Assembly: GCA_016707525.1 (NCBI GenBank)
Contig: JADJHP010000021.1
Location: 62,001-126,000 of the forward strand
Source: Ignavibacteriota bacterium
Lineage (GTDB): Bacteria; Bacteroidota; Ignavibacteria; UBA10030; UBA6906
Length of the DNA: 64,000 nucleotides
Reading direction: 5' to 3'
The position numbers were made by a program, and so were the translations under genes. The notes below the pieces were generated by a model, which was not told the DNA's origin, did no database searches, and saw nothing but the letters and a program-made list of their open reading frames with translations. Position 1 is the stretch's first letter, and each line of letters begins with the position of its first letter. Of the stretch, positions 11,538 through 19,259 are shown piece after piece.

Positions 11538-12100
11538 TCCAGCCTCCGTATCATCCGAGCCGGATTCCCTCCCCAGACCTCTCCCGGAGGGACGGACCTC
11601 GTCACGACGCTCCCCGCAGCAATGATGCTGGCGGTTCCAACGCTCACCCCCTTCAGGAGCAACGCGTGCGCTCCAATGAATGCGTCATCACCAACATGCA
11701 CCGGCGCAGATCGTATGGCATCCCGGTCGTGCCGTCGCCTGCTCAAAGGTTCAAGCGGATGGAAATCGGTATCCCAGATTGAGGCATTGCCCCCACAATT
11801 GACGTATGCGCCGATCGTCACGCTCTTCGAACAATAGATGGACACCCCGGACAATCCCGTCCTTGCACCGATCTCAAGACGCGCACCGGAGCCCACAAAG
11901 ACCGAGCAGCGTTTCGTCAGACCGATCATGTTCCGGCGTGGTGTGCTTACGAAGGTCACATCATCACCGACGATCACCGTTGCGTTCGGGGCAATGTCAA
12001 AGATGGGGAATCCAATGAACCGAGTGCGGGCACCAAACCGCACGGATCGGTATCGCCACCGCAGGATGCTCCGATAGACGATGTCCCTGAGACGGCCCAT
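11534..12100 (-). CDS. Hexapeptide-repeat (left-handed beta-helix) acyltransferase
   Basis: A 188-residue protein with hexapeptide repeats between about residues 35 and 175 (ATVIVGDDVTF, ARLEIGARTGLSG, SVTIGAYVNCGG, PVHVGDDAFIGAHALLLKGVSVG, SIIAAGSVVT) and the final GNPARMIRRLD common to maltose/galactoside O-acetyltransferase-like enzymes. The DTDFHP segment near residue 110 carries the conserved His equivalent to the catalytic base of the WbbJ/LacA group. It probably acetylates a sugar of the repeat unit in the cytoplasm using acetyl-CoA. The frame is intact. The 156 bases upstream to the wecG-like gene hold no supported gene. Confidence 0.85.
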   Translation of the reverse strand: MGRLRDIVYRSILRWRYRSVRFGARTRFIGFPIFDIAPNATVIVGDDVTFVSTPRRNMIGLTKRCSVFVGSGARLEIGARTGLSGVSIYCSKSVTIGAYVNCGGNASIWDTDFHPLEPLSRRRHDRDAIRSAPVHVGDDAFIGAHALLLKGVSVGTASIIAAGSVVTRSVPPGEVWGGNPARMIRRLD

Positions 12101-12256
12101 GACCGACGGCCCCGCCGTGAAGGGGACTCACCCGCCAGTGGCACCGTGGCACTCACTTCTGGGTCACGTTGGTTCATTGTATCCACATGAATGGCGTGAG
12201 CAGTTCTCGAGCACTTACGAAGGGATTATAAAGGCGATTACGATGTCCTGTGATCG

Positions 12257-13057
12257 TCATGGCGACTCCCAGCCCCACGAGGAGACTGCCTGTTGTGCCA
12301 CCAGAACGATGAATTTGGGGATGCTCCGGGCATACCGGCCGAACAGTCGCCGAGGTTCTTGGATCAATCGGAACAACCATTCGAGTCCGGCCCGCTGCAT
12401 CGCAACCGGCGCGCGCTTCAAGTGACCGGTATTGTAGTCAAATGCCGCCCCAACACCGAGTGTCACACCAGCCGTGAGACGCGGCGCGAACGCACTCATC
12501 CATCTCTCCTGCTTCGGCGTGCTCAGACCGACCCAGACAATCGATGCCCCGGACCCGTTGATCACCCTCACGACTTCGTTAGCCTCCTCCCCCGTCAAGG
12601 CGCGGAATGGGGGACAGTAGGTGCCCGCAATGCGCAAGCCGGGGTACATCGTGGCGAGACGTGCGGCAAGGGCGTCCGCAACACCATCATTTCCGCCGTA
12701 GAGGAAATGGGAGATCTCCTTCCCCACCGATGCAGCACAGACGCGAAGCATGAGTTCGGGCCCGAACACACGGTCCATCTCTTCAAACCCGGCGAACCAA
12801 CCGAGCCATGATAACGGCATGCCATCGGGAACATTCAGATCGGCGGTGCTCAGGATCTCCCGCATCGTGTGATCGGACTGGCTTTCGATCACCCCGTGCA
12901 TCCCGGTCACGCAAACGTATCGGCAGCAGGGACCCGGATTCTCGGACCACGCGATGATCGTCCGGACCGCGGCATCCATGTTCGTGGGGTCCACGCGGAC
13001 GCCGAGCACGTTCACTGATCCGTCCCAGCGGAACCGGCTTCGTATGTGCGTGAACAC
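12257..13057 (-). CDS. WecG/TagA/CpsF-family glycosyltransferase
   Basis: A 266-residue GT26 protein. Diagnostic segments are VCVTGMHGVIES, STADLNVPDGMPLSWLGW (the catalytic Asp lies in the NVPDGMPL loop), YPGLRIAGTYCPPF, SIVWVGLSTPKQERWM and VTLGVGAAFDYNTGHLKRAPVAMQRAGLEWLFRL. Family members transfer ManNAc, ManNAcA, glucosyl or related residues to a lipid-linked GlcNAc, so this is a candidate for the second sugar of the repeat unit. It lies 6 bases after the epimerase gene. Two further members occur in this window (26963-27709 and 59523-60362), each in a different cluster. Confidence 0.88.
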   Translation of the reverse strand: MFTHIRSRFRWDGSVNVLGVRVDPTNMDAAVRTIIAWSENPGPCCRYVCVTGMHGVIESQSDHTMREILSTADLNVPDGMPLSWLGWFAGFEEMDRVFGPELMLRVCAASVGKEISHFLYGGNDGVADALAARLATMYPGLRIAGTYCPPFRALTGEEANEVVRVINGSGASIVWVGLSTPKQERWMSAFAPRLTAGVTLGVGAAFDYNTGHLKRAPVAMQRAGLEWLFRLIQEPRRLFGRYARSIPKFIVLVAQQAVSSWGWESP

Positions 13058-13063
13058 GATCGC

Positions 13064-14044
13064 CTATCCCTTCGCCGCCCTGGCCAACTGCTCCTCGATC
13101 CAATGGTACGTGACACGTAAGCCATCCATCAATTTCTGCGACGGCTCCCAACCAAGGCTCTGGCGAATGAGATGGTTATCCGAGTTACGCCCCCGCACAC
13201 CCAGAGGACCTTTGATGTGGTTCAATCGGACCCGTTTCCCCGCGATATCCATCGCCATCTCGGCAAGCTGATTGATCGTCACCATCTCTTCAGAACCAAT
13301 ATTCACCGGGCCGGTGAAGTCGCTTTGCATCAGCCTACGCACCCCTTCGAGGCACTCCTCAACATAGAGGAATGAACGCGTTTGAAGCCCGTCGCCCCAA
13401 ATTTCTATTTCCCCTCCCTCCAGAGCAGAGGCAACTTTGCGGCATATTGCCGCAGGTGCTTTTTCACGCCCTCCAGTCCACGTCCCTTCCGGGCCAAAGA
13501 TATTGTGGAACCGCGCGATACGCACTTGTACCTTGTAGTTGCGAGAATAGGCTAGAAAAAGTCTCTCACTGAATAACTTCTCCCAACCATACTCGCTATC
13601 AGGAGCCGCAGGATACGCAGACTCCTCGGAGCATTTCGGATTATCTGGATCCATCTGGTTGTATTCAGGATACATGCACGCCGACGAAGAATAGAAGACT
13701 TTGCCAATACCAGCAGCTCTCGCACGATCGGCCATGTTCAAATTGATCGTGGCTGAATTGTGCATGACGTCTGCGTCATGGTTCCCCGTAAAGATGTAAC
13801 CCGCCCCGCCCATATCTGCAGCTAATTGATAGAGTTCATCAAACTTGCGATCGGTGACGTCTCTGCACACGACCTGGTCCCGCAAATCGCCTAGAACAAA
13901 TTCGTCGGCCACCGTGTCGCTAAACTCCGGCTTCTTGAGGTCAACGCCACGAACCCAGTAGCCTTCGTGTTTGAGCCTCTTAACAAGATGACTCCCGATG
14001 AACCCCCCTGCACCACACACAAGAGCAGTCTTCTCGCTTGCCAT
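13064..14044 (-). CDS. GDP-mannose 3,5-epimerase-like SDR
   Basis: A 326-residue extended SDR with the NAD motif CGAGGFIGSHLVKRL at the N-terminus. The sequence LAADMGGAGYIF, SSSACMYPEYNQ, SEYGWEKLFSERLF and RFHNIFGPEGTWTGGREKAPAAICRK tracks the plant GDP-mannose 3,5-epimerase. The catalytic Tyr-x3-Lys (YGWEK), the active-site Cys (SACMYPE) and the second catalytic Lys (GREKAP) are all present. It would make GDP-L-galactose/GDP-L-gulose from GDP-mannose. I chose the ATG at 14044, with GGAAGG upstream, over a TTG at 14080. With two Gmd enzymes upstream, this locus can make several GDP-hexoses. Confidence 0.85.
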   Translation of the reverse strand: MASEKTALVCGAGGFIGSHLVKRLKHEGYWVRGVDLKKPEFSDTVADEFVLGDLRDQVVCRDVTDRKFDELYQLAADMGGAGYIFTGNHDADVMHNSATINLNMADRARAAGIGKVFYSSSACMYPEYNQMDPDNPKCSEESAYPAAPDSEYGWEKLFSERLFLAYSRNYKVQVRIARFHNIFGPEGTWTGGREKAPAAICRKVASALEGGEIEIWGDGLQTRSFLYVEECLEGVRRLMQSDFTGPVNIGSEEMVTINQLAEMAMDIAGKRVRLNHIKGPLGVRGRNSDNHLIRQSLGWEPSQKLMDGLRVTYHWIEEQLARAAKG

Positions 14045-14137
14045 GCGTTTCTCATCCTTCCGCAATACTCTTGAACTCAATTCGTGCCCCCCTCGAGGGA
14101 GAAGGAATCACGACTTCCTGCTGTCTCTTACTTAGCT

Positions 14138-15067
14138 TCATTCGCTCTCATACCACTCGATCGTCCTCTGCAACCCTTCCTCAAACCCTACCTTCACCTC
14201 GAACCCAAACCTCTCCTTCGCCCGCCGCACATCCAGCATCCGCCGCGGCTGGCCGTTCGGCTTCGTGGTGTCCCACACCACCTTCCCCTCATACCCCGTC
14301 AACCGCACAATGAGGTCCACCAGGTCGCGAATGGTGATCTCAAATCCCGCACCAATGTTCACCGGGTCCGGATCGTTGTACTTCTCGGTCGCCAACACGA
14401 TGCCCTCGGCAGCATCATCAACATAGATGAACTCCCTCGTCGCCGACCCATCCCCCCACACCACGATCTCCGGGGCACCTGACCGCTTCCCATCAACACA
14501 CTTCTTGACAAGAGCCGGGATCACGTGCGACGACGCCGGGTCGAAATTGTCCCCGGGCCCGTACAAATTCACCGGCAACAGGAACACCCCGTTCATCCCG
14601 TACTGCTCACGATAGGCCTGCAACTGCACCAGCAACGCCTTCTTCGCTACGCCGTACGGCGCATTCGTCTCCTCCGGATACCCGCTCCAGAGATCGTCCT
14701 CACGAAACGGCACCTGCGCAAATTTGGGATACGCACAGATGGTCCCGATCACCACCATCTTCTTCAACGCCACCTGCCGGCCAAGCTCGATCAACTGAAT
14801 GCCCATGATGGCATTCTCATAGAAGAACTTGCCGGGGTTCTCTCTGTTCGCTCCGATCCCCCCTACCACCGCCGCCAGATGGATCACAACGTCAGGACGC
14901 ATCTCTCCATACATCCTCCGGATGTCGGCCTCCTTGCGAAGATCGAATTCCTCGATCCGGGGCACGAAGATGTGCTCATAGCCGTGCTCACGCAACGTGC
15001 GCTGGACCACCTTCCCCAGAAACCCCGCACCGCCCGTGACCACGATCCTGCTGTCAGAACTCAACAT
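14138..15067 (-). CDS. fcl: GDP-L-fucose synthase (GMER)
   Basis: 309 residues, the typical length. The N-terminal VTGGAGFLGKVVQ binds NADPH. LAAVVGGIGANRENPGKF is specific to GDP-4-keto-6-deoxymannose epimerase/reductases. The catalytic Ser/Tyr/Lys lie in IGTICAYP and NAPYGVAKKAL, and the conserved His in SSHVIPALVKK. It converts the Gmd product GDP-4-keto-6-deoxy-D-mannose to GDP-L-fucose in the cytoplasm. It follows the first gmd gene by 24 bases, the classical gmd-fcl order. Confidence 0.93.
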   Translation of the reverse strand: MLSSDSRIVVTGGAGFLGKVVQRTLREHGYEHIFVPRIEEFDLRKEADIRRMYGEMRPDVVIHLAAVVGGIGANRENPGKFFYENAIMGIQLIELGRQVALKKMVVIGTICAYPKFAQVPFREDDLWSGYPEETNAPYGVAKKALLVQLQAYREQYGMNGVFLLPVNLYGPGDNFDPASSHVIPALVKKCVDGKRSGAPEIVVWGDGSATREFIYVDDAAEGIVLATEKYNDPDPVNIGAGFEITIRDLVDLIVRLTGYEGKVVWDTTKPNGQPRRMLDVRRAKERFGFEVKVGFEEGLQRTIEWYESE

Positions 15068-15091
15068 TCCCGACCCTTCGAGCGATGGTCT

Positions 15092-16141
15092 TCAAGGTCC
15101 TCCATTCCCCTTCCTCGCAACCCGCTCGATGTCCGCCTTCACCATGATGCGCACCAGCTCCGCGAATGTCGTCTGCGGCACCCACCCGAGTTTCGCCTTC
15201 GCCTTCGCCGGATTCCCCAGCAGAAGCTCTACCTCGGTCGGACGATAATAGCGCGGATCGACCGACACCACCACATCTCCCGTGGCTTTCACCCGCCCTT
15301 CTTCCTTCTCCCCGGACCCACTCCACTCGAGCGGCAGCCCGGCGTGCGTAAAAGCCAGGTCGGTGAATTCCTTGACGGTGTGCTTTTCATTGGTCGCCAG
15401 GACGAAGTCTTCCGCAATATCGTGCTGCAGGATCCGCCACATCCCTTCAACATAGTCGGGGGCGTAACCCCAATCGCGTTCGGAGTTCAGATTCCCCAAC
15501 AACAATTGCTTCTGCAGCCCGGCTTTGATCCTCGCAGCCGCAAGCGTGATCTTCCTCGTCACGAACGTCTCCCCGCGACGGGGCGACTCATGATTGAACA
15601 ATATGCCGTTGCTGGCGAACAGGCCGTAGGCTTCACGGTAGTTCACGACGATCCAGTATCCGTAGAGCTTCGCCACGCCGTACGGGCTCCGCGGATAGAA
15701 CGGCGTGGTCTCGGTCTGCGGTATCTCCTGAACCTTTCCATACAACTCGCTGGTCGAGGCCTGATAGAACCGGGTCTTCAACCCTGTTTCCCGGATGGCA
15801 TCAAGGAACCGCACAGTGCCCATGGCATCCACTTCGGCCGTATATTCCGGCAACTCGAACGAGACCTTCACGTGGCTCTGTGCCGCCAGGTTGTAGATCT
15901 CCTGGGGCTGAACCTTCTCCAGCAACCTGTTCAGATTGCTGGTGTCGGTAACGTCACCATAGTGCAGGAAGAACCGCTTGCCCGACACTTCCGGATCATT
16001 GTAGATGTGGTCGATCCGGGCCGTGTTGAATGAACTGCTCCTTCGAATGATGCCATGAACCTCATAGCCCTTCTGAAGCAGCAATTCGGCAAGGTATGAT
16101 CCGTCCTGACCGGTGATTCCTGTGACAAGTGCACGTTTCAT
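15092..16141 (-). CDS. gmd: GDP-mannose 4,6-dehydratase
   Basis: 349 residues. MKRALVTGITGQDGSYLAEL is the Gmd NADP-binding signature, followed by GYEVHGIIRRSSSFNT, YNLAAQSHVKVSFE, the catalytic ASTSELYGKVQEIPQTE (Ser/Thr with Glu) and SPYGVAKLYGYW (Tyr-x3-Lys), then FNHESPRRGETFVTRKI and YYRPTEVELLLG. The start is set at the ATG of MKRALVTG, not the longer frame at 16168. It supplies GDP-4-keto-6-deoxymannose for the fcl gene directly downstream. A C-terminal insert, EWSGSGEKEEGRVK, is charged and atypical, but not disruptive. Confidence 0.95.
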   Translation of the reverse strand: MKRALVTGITGQDGSYLAELLLQKGYEVHGIIRRSSSFNTARIDHIYNDPEVSGKRFFLHYGDVTDTSNLNRLLEKVQPQEIYNLAAQSHVKVSFELPEYTAEVDAMGTVRFLDAIRETGLKTRFYQASTSELYGKVQEIPQTETTPFYPRSPYGVAKLYGYWIVVNYREAYGLFASNGILFNHESPRRGETFVTRKITLAAARIKAGLQKQLLLGNLNSERDWGYAPDYVEGMWRILQHDIAEDFVLATNEKHTVKEFTDLAFTHAGLPLEWSGSGEKEEGRVKATGDVVVSVDPRYYRPTEVELLLGNPAKAKAKLGWVPQTTFAELVRIMVKADIERVARKGNGGP

Positions 16142-16261
16142 ATCGCACGGAAGGATGTGGTTGGACACAGATGCGCCGGTGCGAGCCGGCGGTTAAGGCA
16201 CAGGTTGAAGTCTGGCCGTATAAGTTTCAATATAGAAGGGATTTGGCGAGAATCAAGCGGA

Positions 16262-17233
16262 TCATTTCTTCAGTTGCTCCAGGTCCGCTTGTACCATCTC
16301 GCTGACGATCTCCTCAAATCCACGTTTGGAAGCCCAGCCAAGAATGCCACGCGCTTTCGTGCTGTCCCCTTTCAACACGTCCACCTCGGCAGGCCGGAAG
16401 AACTGCTTGTCCACGACAACGTGGTCCTCATAATTGAGCCCCACGTGCTTGAACGCCGCCGCACAGAATTCCCGAACGGTATGCGTCACCCCCGTGGCGA
16501 TCACAAAGTCGTCCGGAACCGGTTGCTGCAGCATCATCCACATCGCCGGCACGTACTCCTCAGAGTGGCCCCAGTCCCTGCGCGCCTCGAGATTGCCGAG
16601 CCGGAGCTCCTTTGCCAATCCCATCTTGATCTTTGCCGCATGGAACGTGATCTTGCGCGTGACGAACTCATACCCGCGCCTGGGCGACTCATGGTTGAAC
16701 AGGATCCCGCTCGCGGCGAACATCCCGTACCCCTCCCGGTAATTCCTCGTCAGATCGAACCCCGCCACCTTGGAGATGCCATAGGATGAGCGCGGATGGA
16801 ACGGAGTATTCTCGGATTGCGGGACCTCCTTGACCTTCCCGAACATCTCACTGGAACTGGCAAAATAGAATTTGCACTCCGGACGCACATCCCGTAACGC
16901 CGTGAGGATGAAATGCGTACCGTTGATGTTCGTGTTCAGGGTCGAGAACTCATCTTCGAAGGAGTAGCTCACAAAACTCTGCGCGGCCAGGTGATAACAT
17001 TCATCGGGCTTCACCGTGACCATGGTCTTGTAGATGCTCGGAAAACTTTCCAGCGATCCGGAATGGAGCTGGATATCGTTCAGGAGATGCTTGATCCGCC
17101 ACATCCGATGCGATGGGTCCTCGAGCGCGACCCGGCGGACGATCCCATGGACCTCATATCCTTTGGAAAGAAGGAGTTCCGTGAGGTATGAACCGTCCTG
17201 GCCTGTGATCCCGGTGATGAGCGCTCGTTTCAT
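16262..17233 (-). CDS. Second GDP-mannose 4,6-dehydratase paralogue
   Basis: 323 residues starting MKRALITGITGQDGSYLTEL (ATG at 17233). The family motifs persist: CYHLAAQSFVSYSFED, FASSSEMFGKVKEVPQSE, SSYGISKVAGFDL (Tyr-x3-Lys) and FNHESPRRGYEFVTRKI. It differs from its neighbour after GYEVHGIVRR, where VALEDPSHRMWRIKH replaces the usual SSSFNT stretch, a variation found in the GDP-mannose dehydratase subgroup that pairs with Rmd-type reductases. It is the first gene of the cluster and is preceded by a terminator hairpin for the upstream tRNA. Two dehydratases suggest two 6-deoxy sugars or a specialised isozyme. Confidence 0.88.
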   Translation of the reverse strand: MKRALITGITGQDGSYLTELLLSKGYEVHGIVRRVALEDPSHRMWRIKHLLNDIQLHSGSLESFPSIYKTMVTVKPDECYHLAAQSFVSYSFEDEFSTLNTNINGTHFILTALRDVRPECKFYFASSSEMFGKVKEVPQSENTPFHPRSSYGISKVAGFDLTRNYREGYGMFAASGILFNHESPRRGYEFVTRKITFHAAKIKMGLAKELRLGNLEARRDWGHSEEYVPAMWMMLQQPVPDDFVIATGVTHTVREFCAAAFKHVGLNYEDHVVVDKQFFRPAEVDVLKGDSTKARGILGWASKRGFEEIVSEMVQADLEQLKK

Positions 17234-17322
17234 TGTGGTCGGTGTCCCCGTGCGAATGTCGTACAGTGCCGTAGCAGTTTTATAGAAGAAACGATTTTTC
17301 CACTGAAGAATCAAAACAGAAA

Positions 17323-17352
17323 AGGCCTCTTCACCGGGTGATGAAGAGGCCT
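17323..17352 (-). terminator. Intrinsic terminator after tRNA-Ser (minus direction)
   Basis: The arms AGGCCTCTTCA and TGAAGAGGCCT form an 11-bp perfect stem with an 8-base loop. Read on the minus strand the hairpin is followed at once by TTTTCTGTTTTG, a U-rich tail. It lies 48 bases past the 3' end of the tRNA gene and before the polysaccharide operon, so it probably separates the two transcripts. On the plus strand there is no T tract. Confidence 0.75.
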
Positions 17353-17400
17353 CTATTCAACTGCCGATCGTCAATTGCCCACGAGGGACTGCCGATCAAA

Positions 17401-17490
17401 TGGCGGAGAGGCAGGGATTCGAACCCTGGATACCGCAAGCGGTATACCGGTTTTCGAGACCGGCGCCTTCAACCACTCGGCCACCTCTCC
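17401..17490 (-). tRNA. tRNA-Ser (anticodon CGA)
   Basis: On the minus strand the acceptor GGAGAGG pairs with CCTCTCC, followed by discriminator G and an encoded CCA. The D-arm GCCGAGTGGTTGAAGGC, the anticodon loop CTCGAAA (CGA), a long variable arm TACCGCTTGCGGTA and the T-arm GGTTCGAATCC are all present, a class II tRNA as expected for Ser. The gene is 90 nt long including CCA. It reads serine codon UCG. A strong hairpin terminator follows. Confidence 0.96.
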
Positions 17491-17560
17491 AGTGAATCTA
17501 TGAATATACCGCTTTCCTACCATTTCCGCAATCTCGTCCGGGCGTCCAGTCCACTTTTTC

Positions 17561-18526
17561 TCAGCCGAGCACTTCTTTCCCATACGCGAAGAGCGCCGCA
17601 GCCCCTCCCGTGTGCCAGAAGAGTACCCCGCCCGACCTCTCCTTACTCCCTTCCATCACGGCCCCAAAAGCCCTGCCGGTGTACACCGGATCGAGCAGTA
17701 TTCCTTCTTCGCTGGCCATGAGCCGGAGCGACCCTCGTTCCACTTCGCCAACGATCCCATACCCTTCGCCCAGGAATCTGTAGTCCACATGAAAGTCGTC
17801 TGCGGTCAAACGCACCGGGATTTTCATCACCTCCGCCGTGGCATTGGCAAGTGCCGCCAGTTCCTCTTCATAACGATCAGGCCCGCGCTCCCCCTTATCG
17901 ATGCTCACCCCCACGACCCGGCCCTGATACCCGTAGAGCTTCGCACCAAGCGCCAGACCCGCCTGTGTCCCTCCCGAACTGGAAGCGACCACCATGGTCC
18001 CGGGCGCAATGCCCATCTCCTTCATCTGCACGACCGCTTCCTTCATCGCAAGGACGTACCCCTGCGCACCCACGCCATTCGAACCGCCATACGGAATGAC
18101 ATAGGGGTGCTTGCCGGCCTTCCTGAGATCAGTTGCGATCTGCTCCATGGTCTCGAGGCGCTTCCCCCGGTCGGTCCAATGGACCTTTGCACCGAGCAGG
18201 CCGTCCAGCAACAGATTACCATTCGGGTCCGCAGGCGCGGTGCCACCGAGGATGAGTTCGCATGCCAGCCCCGCCCTCACCGCCGCCGCCGCGGTCTGCC
18301 GGCAATGATTCGACTGCGGGGCACCGGCTGTGAGGATGACATCGGCATGCTGCGCCAATGCGTCGGCGATCAGGAATTCAAGCTTCCGGGTCTTGTTCCC
18401 GCCAAGCGCGAGTCCCGTCTGGTCGTCGCGCTTGATCCACAGCGGGGATATGCCAAGAGCCTTTTCCAGCCGCGAAAGCCGCTCGAGCGGCGTCGGGAGC
18501 TGGGCAAGAGGAAAACGGTCGGTCAT
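17561..18526 (-). CDS. D-cysteine desulfhydrase / ACC-deaminase family PLP enzyme
   Basis: 321 residues of a fold-type II PLP enzyme. The N-terminus PTPLERLSRLEKALGISPLWIKRDD and the Lys motif GGNKTRKLEFLIADA (the Schiff-base Lys lies in GNKTRK) match the D-cysteine desulfhydrase/ACC deaminase family. TAGAPQSNHCRQTAAAA and the phosphate-cradle SSSGGTQAGLALG follow. It would convert D-cysteine to pyruvate, sulfide and ammonia, or act on a related small amino acid. It lies 15 bases after the DUF4870 gene on the same strand and is probably unrelated to the sugar clusters. Confidence 0.85.
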   Translation of the reverse strand: MTDRFPLAQLPTPLERLSRLEKALGISPLWIKRDDQTGLALGGNKTRKLEFLIADALAQHADVILTAGAPQSNHCRQTAAAAVRAGLACELILGGTAPADPNGNLLLDGLLGAKVHWTDRGKRLETMEQIATDLRKAGKHPYVIPYGGSNGVGAQGYVLAMKEAVVQMKEMGIAPGTMVVASSSGGTQAGLALGAKLYGYQGRVVGVSIDKGERGPDRYEEELAALANATAEVMKIPVRLTADDFHVDYRFLGEGYGIVGEVERGSLRLMASEEGILLDPVYTGRAFGAVMEGSKERSGGVLFWHTGGAAALFAYGKEVLG

Positions 18527-18541
18527 AGCGGAGCAGGACCT

Positions 18542-18930
18542 CTATTTAATGAAGCGGATATTCAATGGATACCGGTATGCCACCCCCTCATTCGCTTTCA
18601 CCATGGCGATGATCGTGACGATGATATCGAAGATCGCAAGCCCGATGAGCAGAACGATGCCGATCAGAACGATGATCAGGATCGCGGATACGATGAGAAA
18701 GATGGTCATGCTGATCTGGAAATTCAGGGCTTCTTTCCCCTGATCATTCACCAATGCATATTCGTCCTTTTTGATCAGCCAGACCACGAGCGGCCCGAGA
18801 ACGTTGCCAAGGGGATCACAAATCCGGCAAGCGCGCTGAGATGGCAGAACATCGCCCACATGTTCTCGTCGCGGTTCGTTGACGGCGGGGTGATGGGAGG
18901 CGGAGGAGGCGTCATTGTCACATTGTCCAT
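18542..18930 (-). CDS. DUF4870 membrane protein (one-base frameshift)
   Basis: The reading starts MDNVTMTPPPPPITPP, a proline-rich tail, then ENMWAMFCHLSALAGFVIPL. One base is missing in the CCCC run near 18816; with a fifth C the frame continues GNVLGPLVVWLIKKDEYALVNDQGKEALNFQIS and two hydrophobic helices. This is the standard DUF4870 (Tic20-like) layout of about 130 residues with three to four membrane segments. Function is unknown. The length of 389 bases is not a multiple of three, so either the sequence has a homopolymer error or the gene is broken. Confidence 0.75.
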
Positions 18931-19064
18931 GGATACTCCTGAAAGTGATGGGTGAATATAGGGGGAAAACTCACGCCGTGCAACACACCTGGTCCACACA
19001 CGAACCCGGGAACCGTTTCCCGAGCGATGGAGGACAGGTGCTCTCTCTCTTGGTACGCACGATC

Positions 19065-19214
19065 GTCACCGATGTGACAACCCCCACGCAAAGCCCCGCT
19101 TTCGGCAGAATCTACAACGCAATGTAGAAACCGCTTACCATCTCCCTCGCGCGACTCCTGAGAAACCCCCAAAATAACCCGGATTGAGGGCTTTTCGCCT
19201 GTCACCGATGTGGC
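19065..19214. promoter_or_regulatory. Two copies of an operator-like element GTCACCGATGTG
   Basis: GTCACCGATGTGAC (19065-19078) is an inverted repeat, GTCAC-N4-GTGAC. A second copy, GTCACCGATGTGGC, lies at 19201-19214. The two are 136 bases apart, close to thirteen helical turns. Both lie in the 329-base gap between the divergent DUF4870 and TIGR03790-like genes, which otherwise holds no supported gene. They could be binding sites for a dimeric regulator. No regulator is identified. Confidence 0.35.
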
Positions 19215-19259
19215 ACATGCCGTGAATGTATCGGCTCTGTGAAAGTCAAGGAACTGGCA

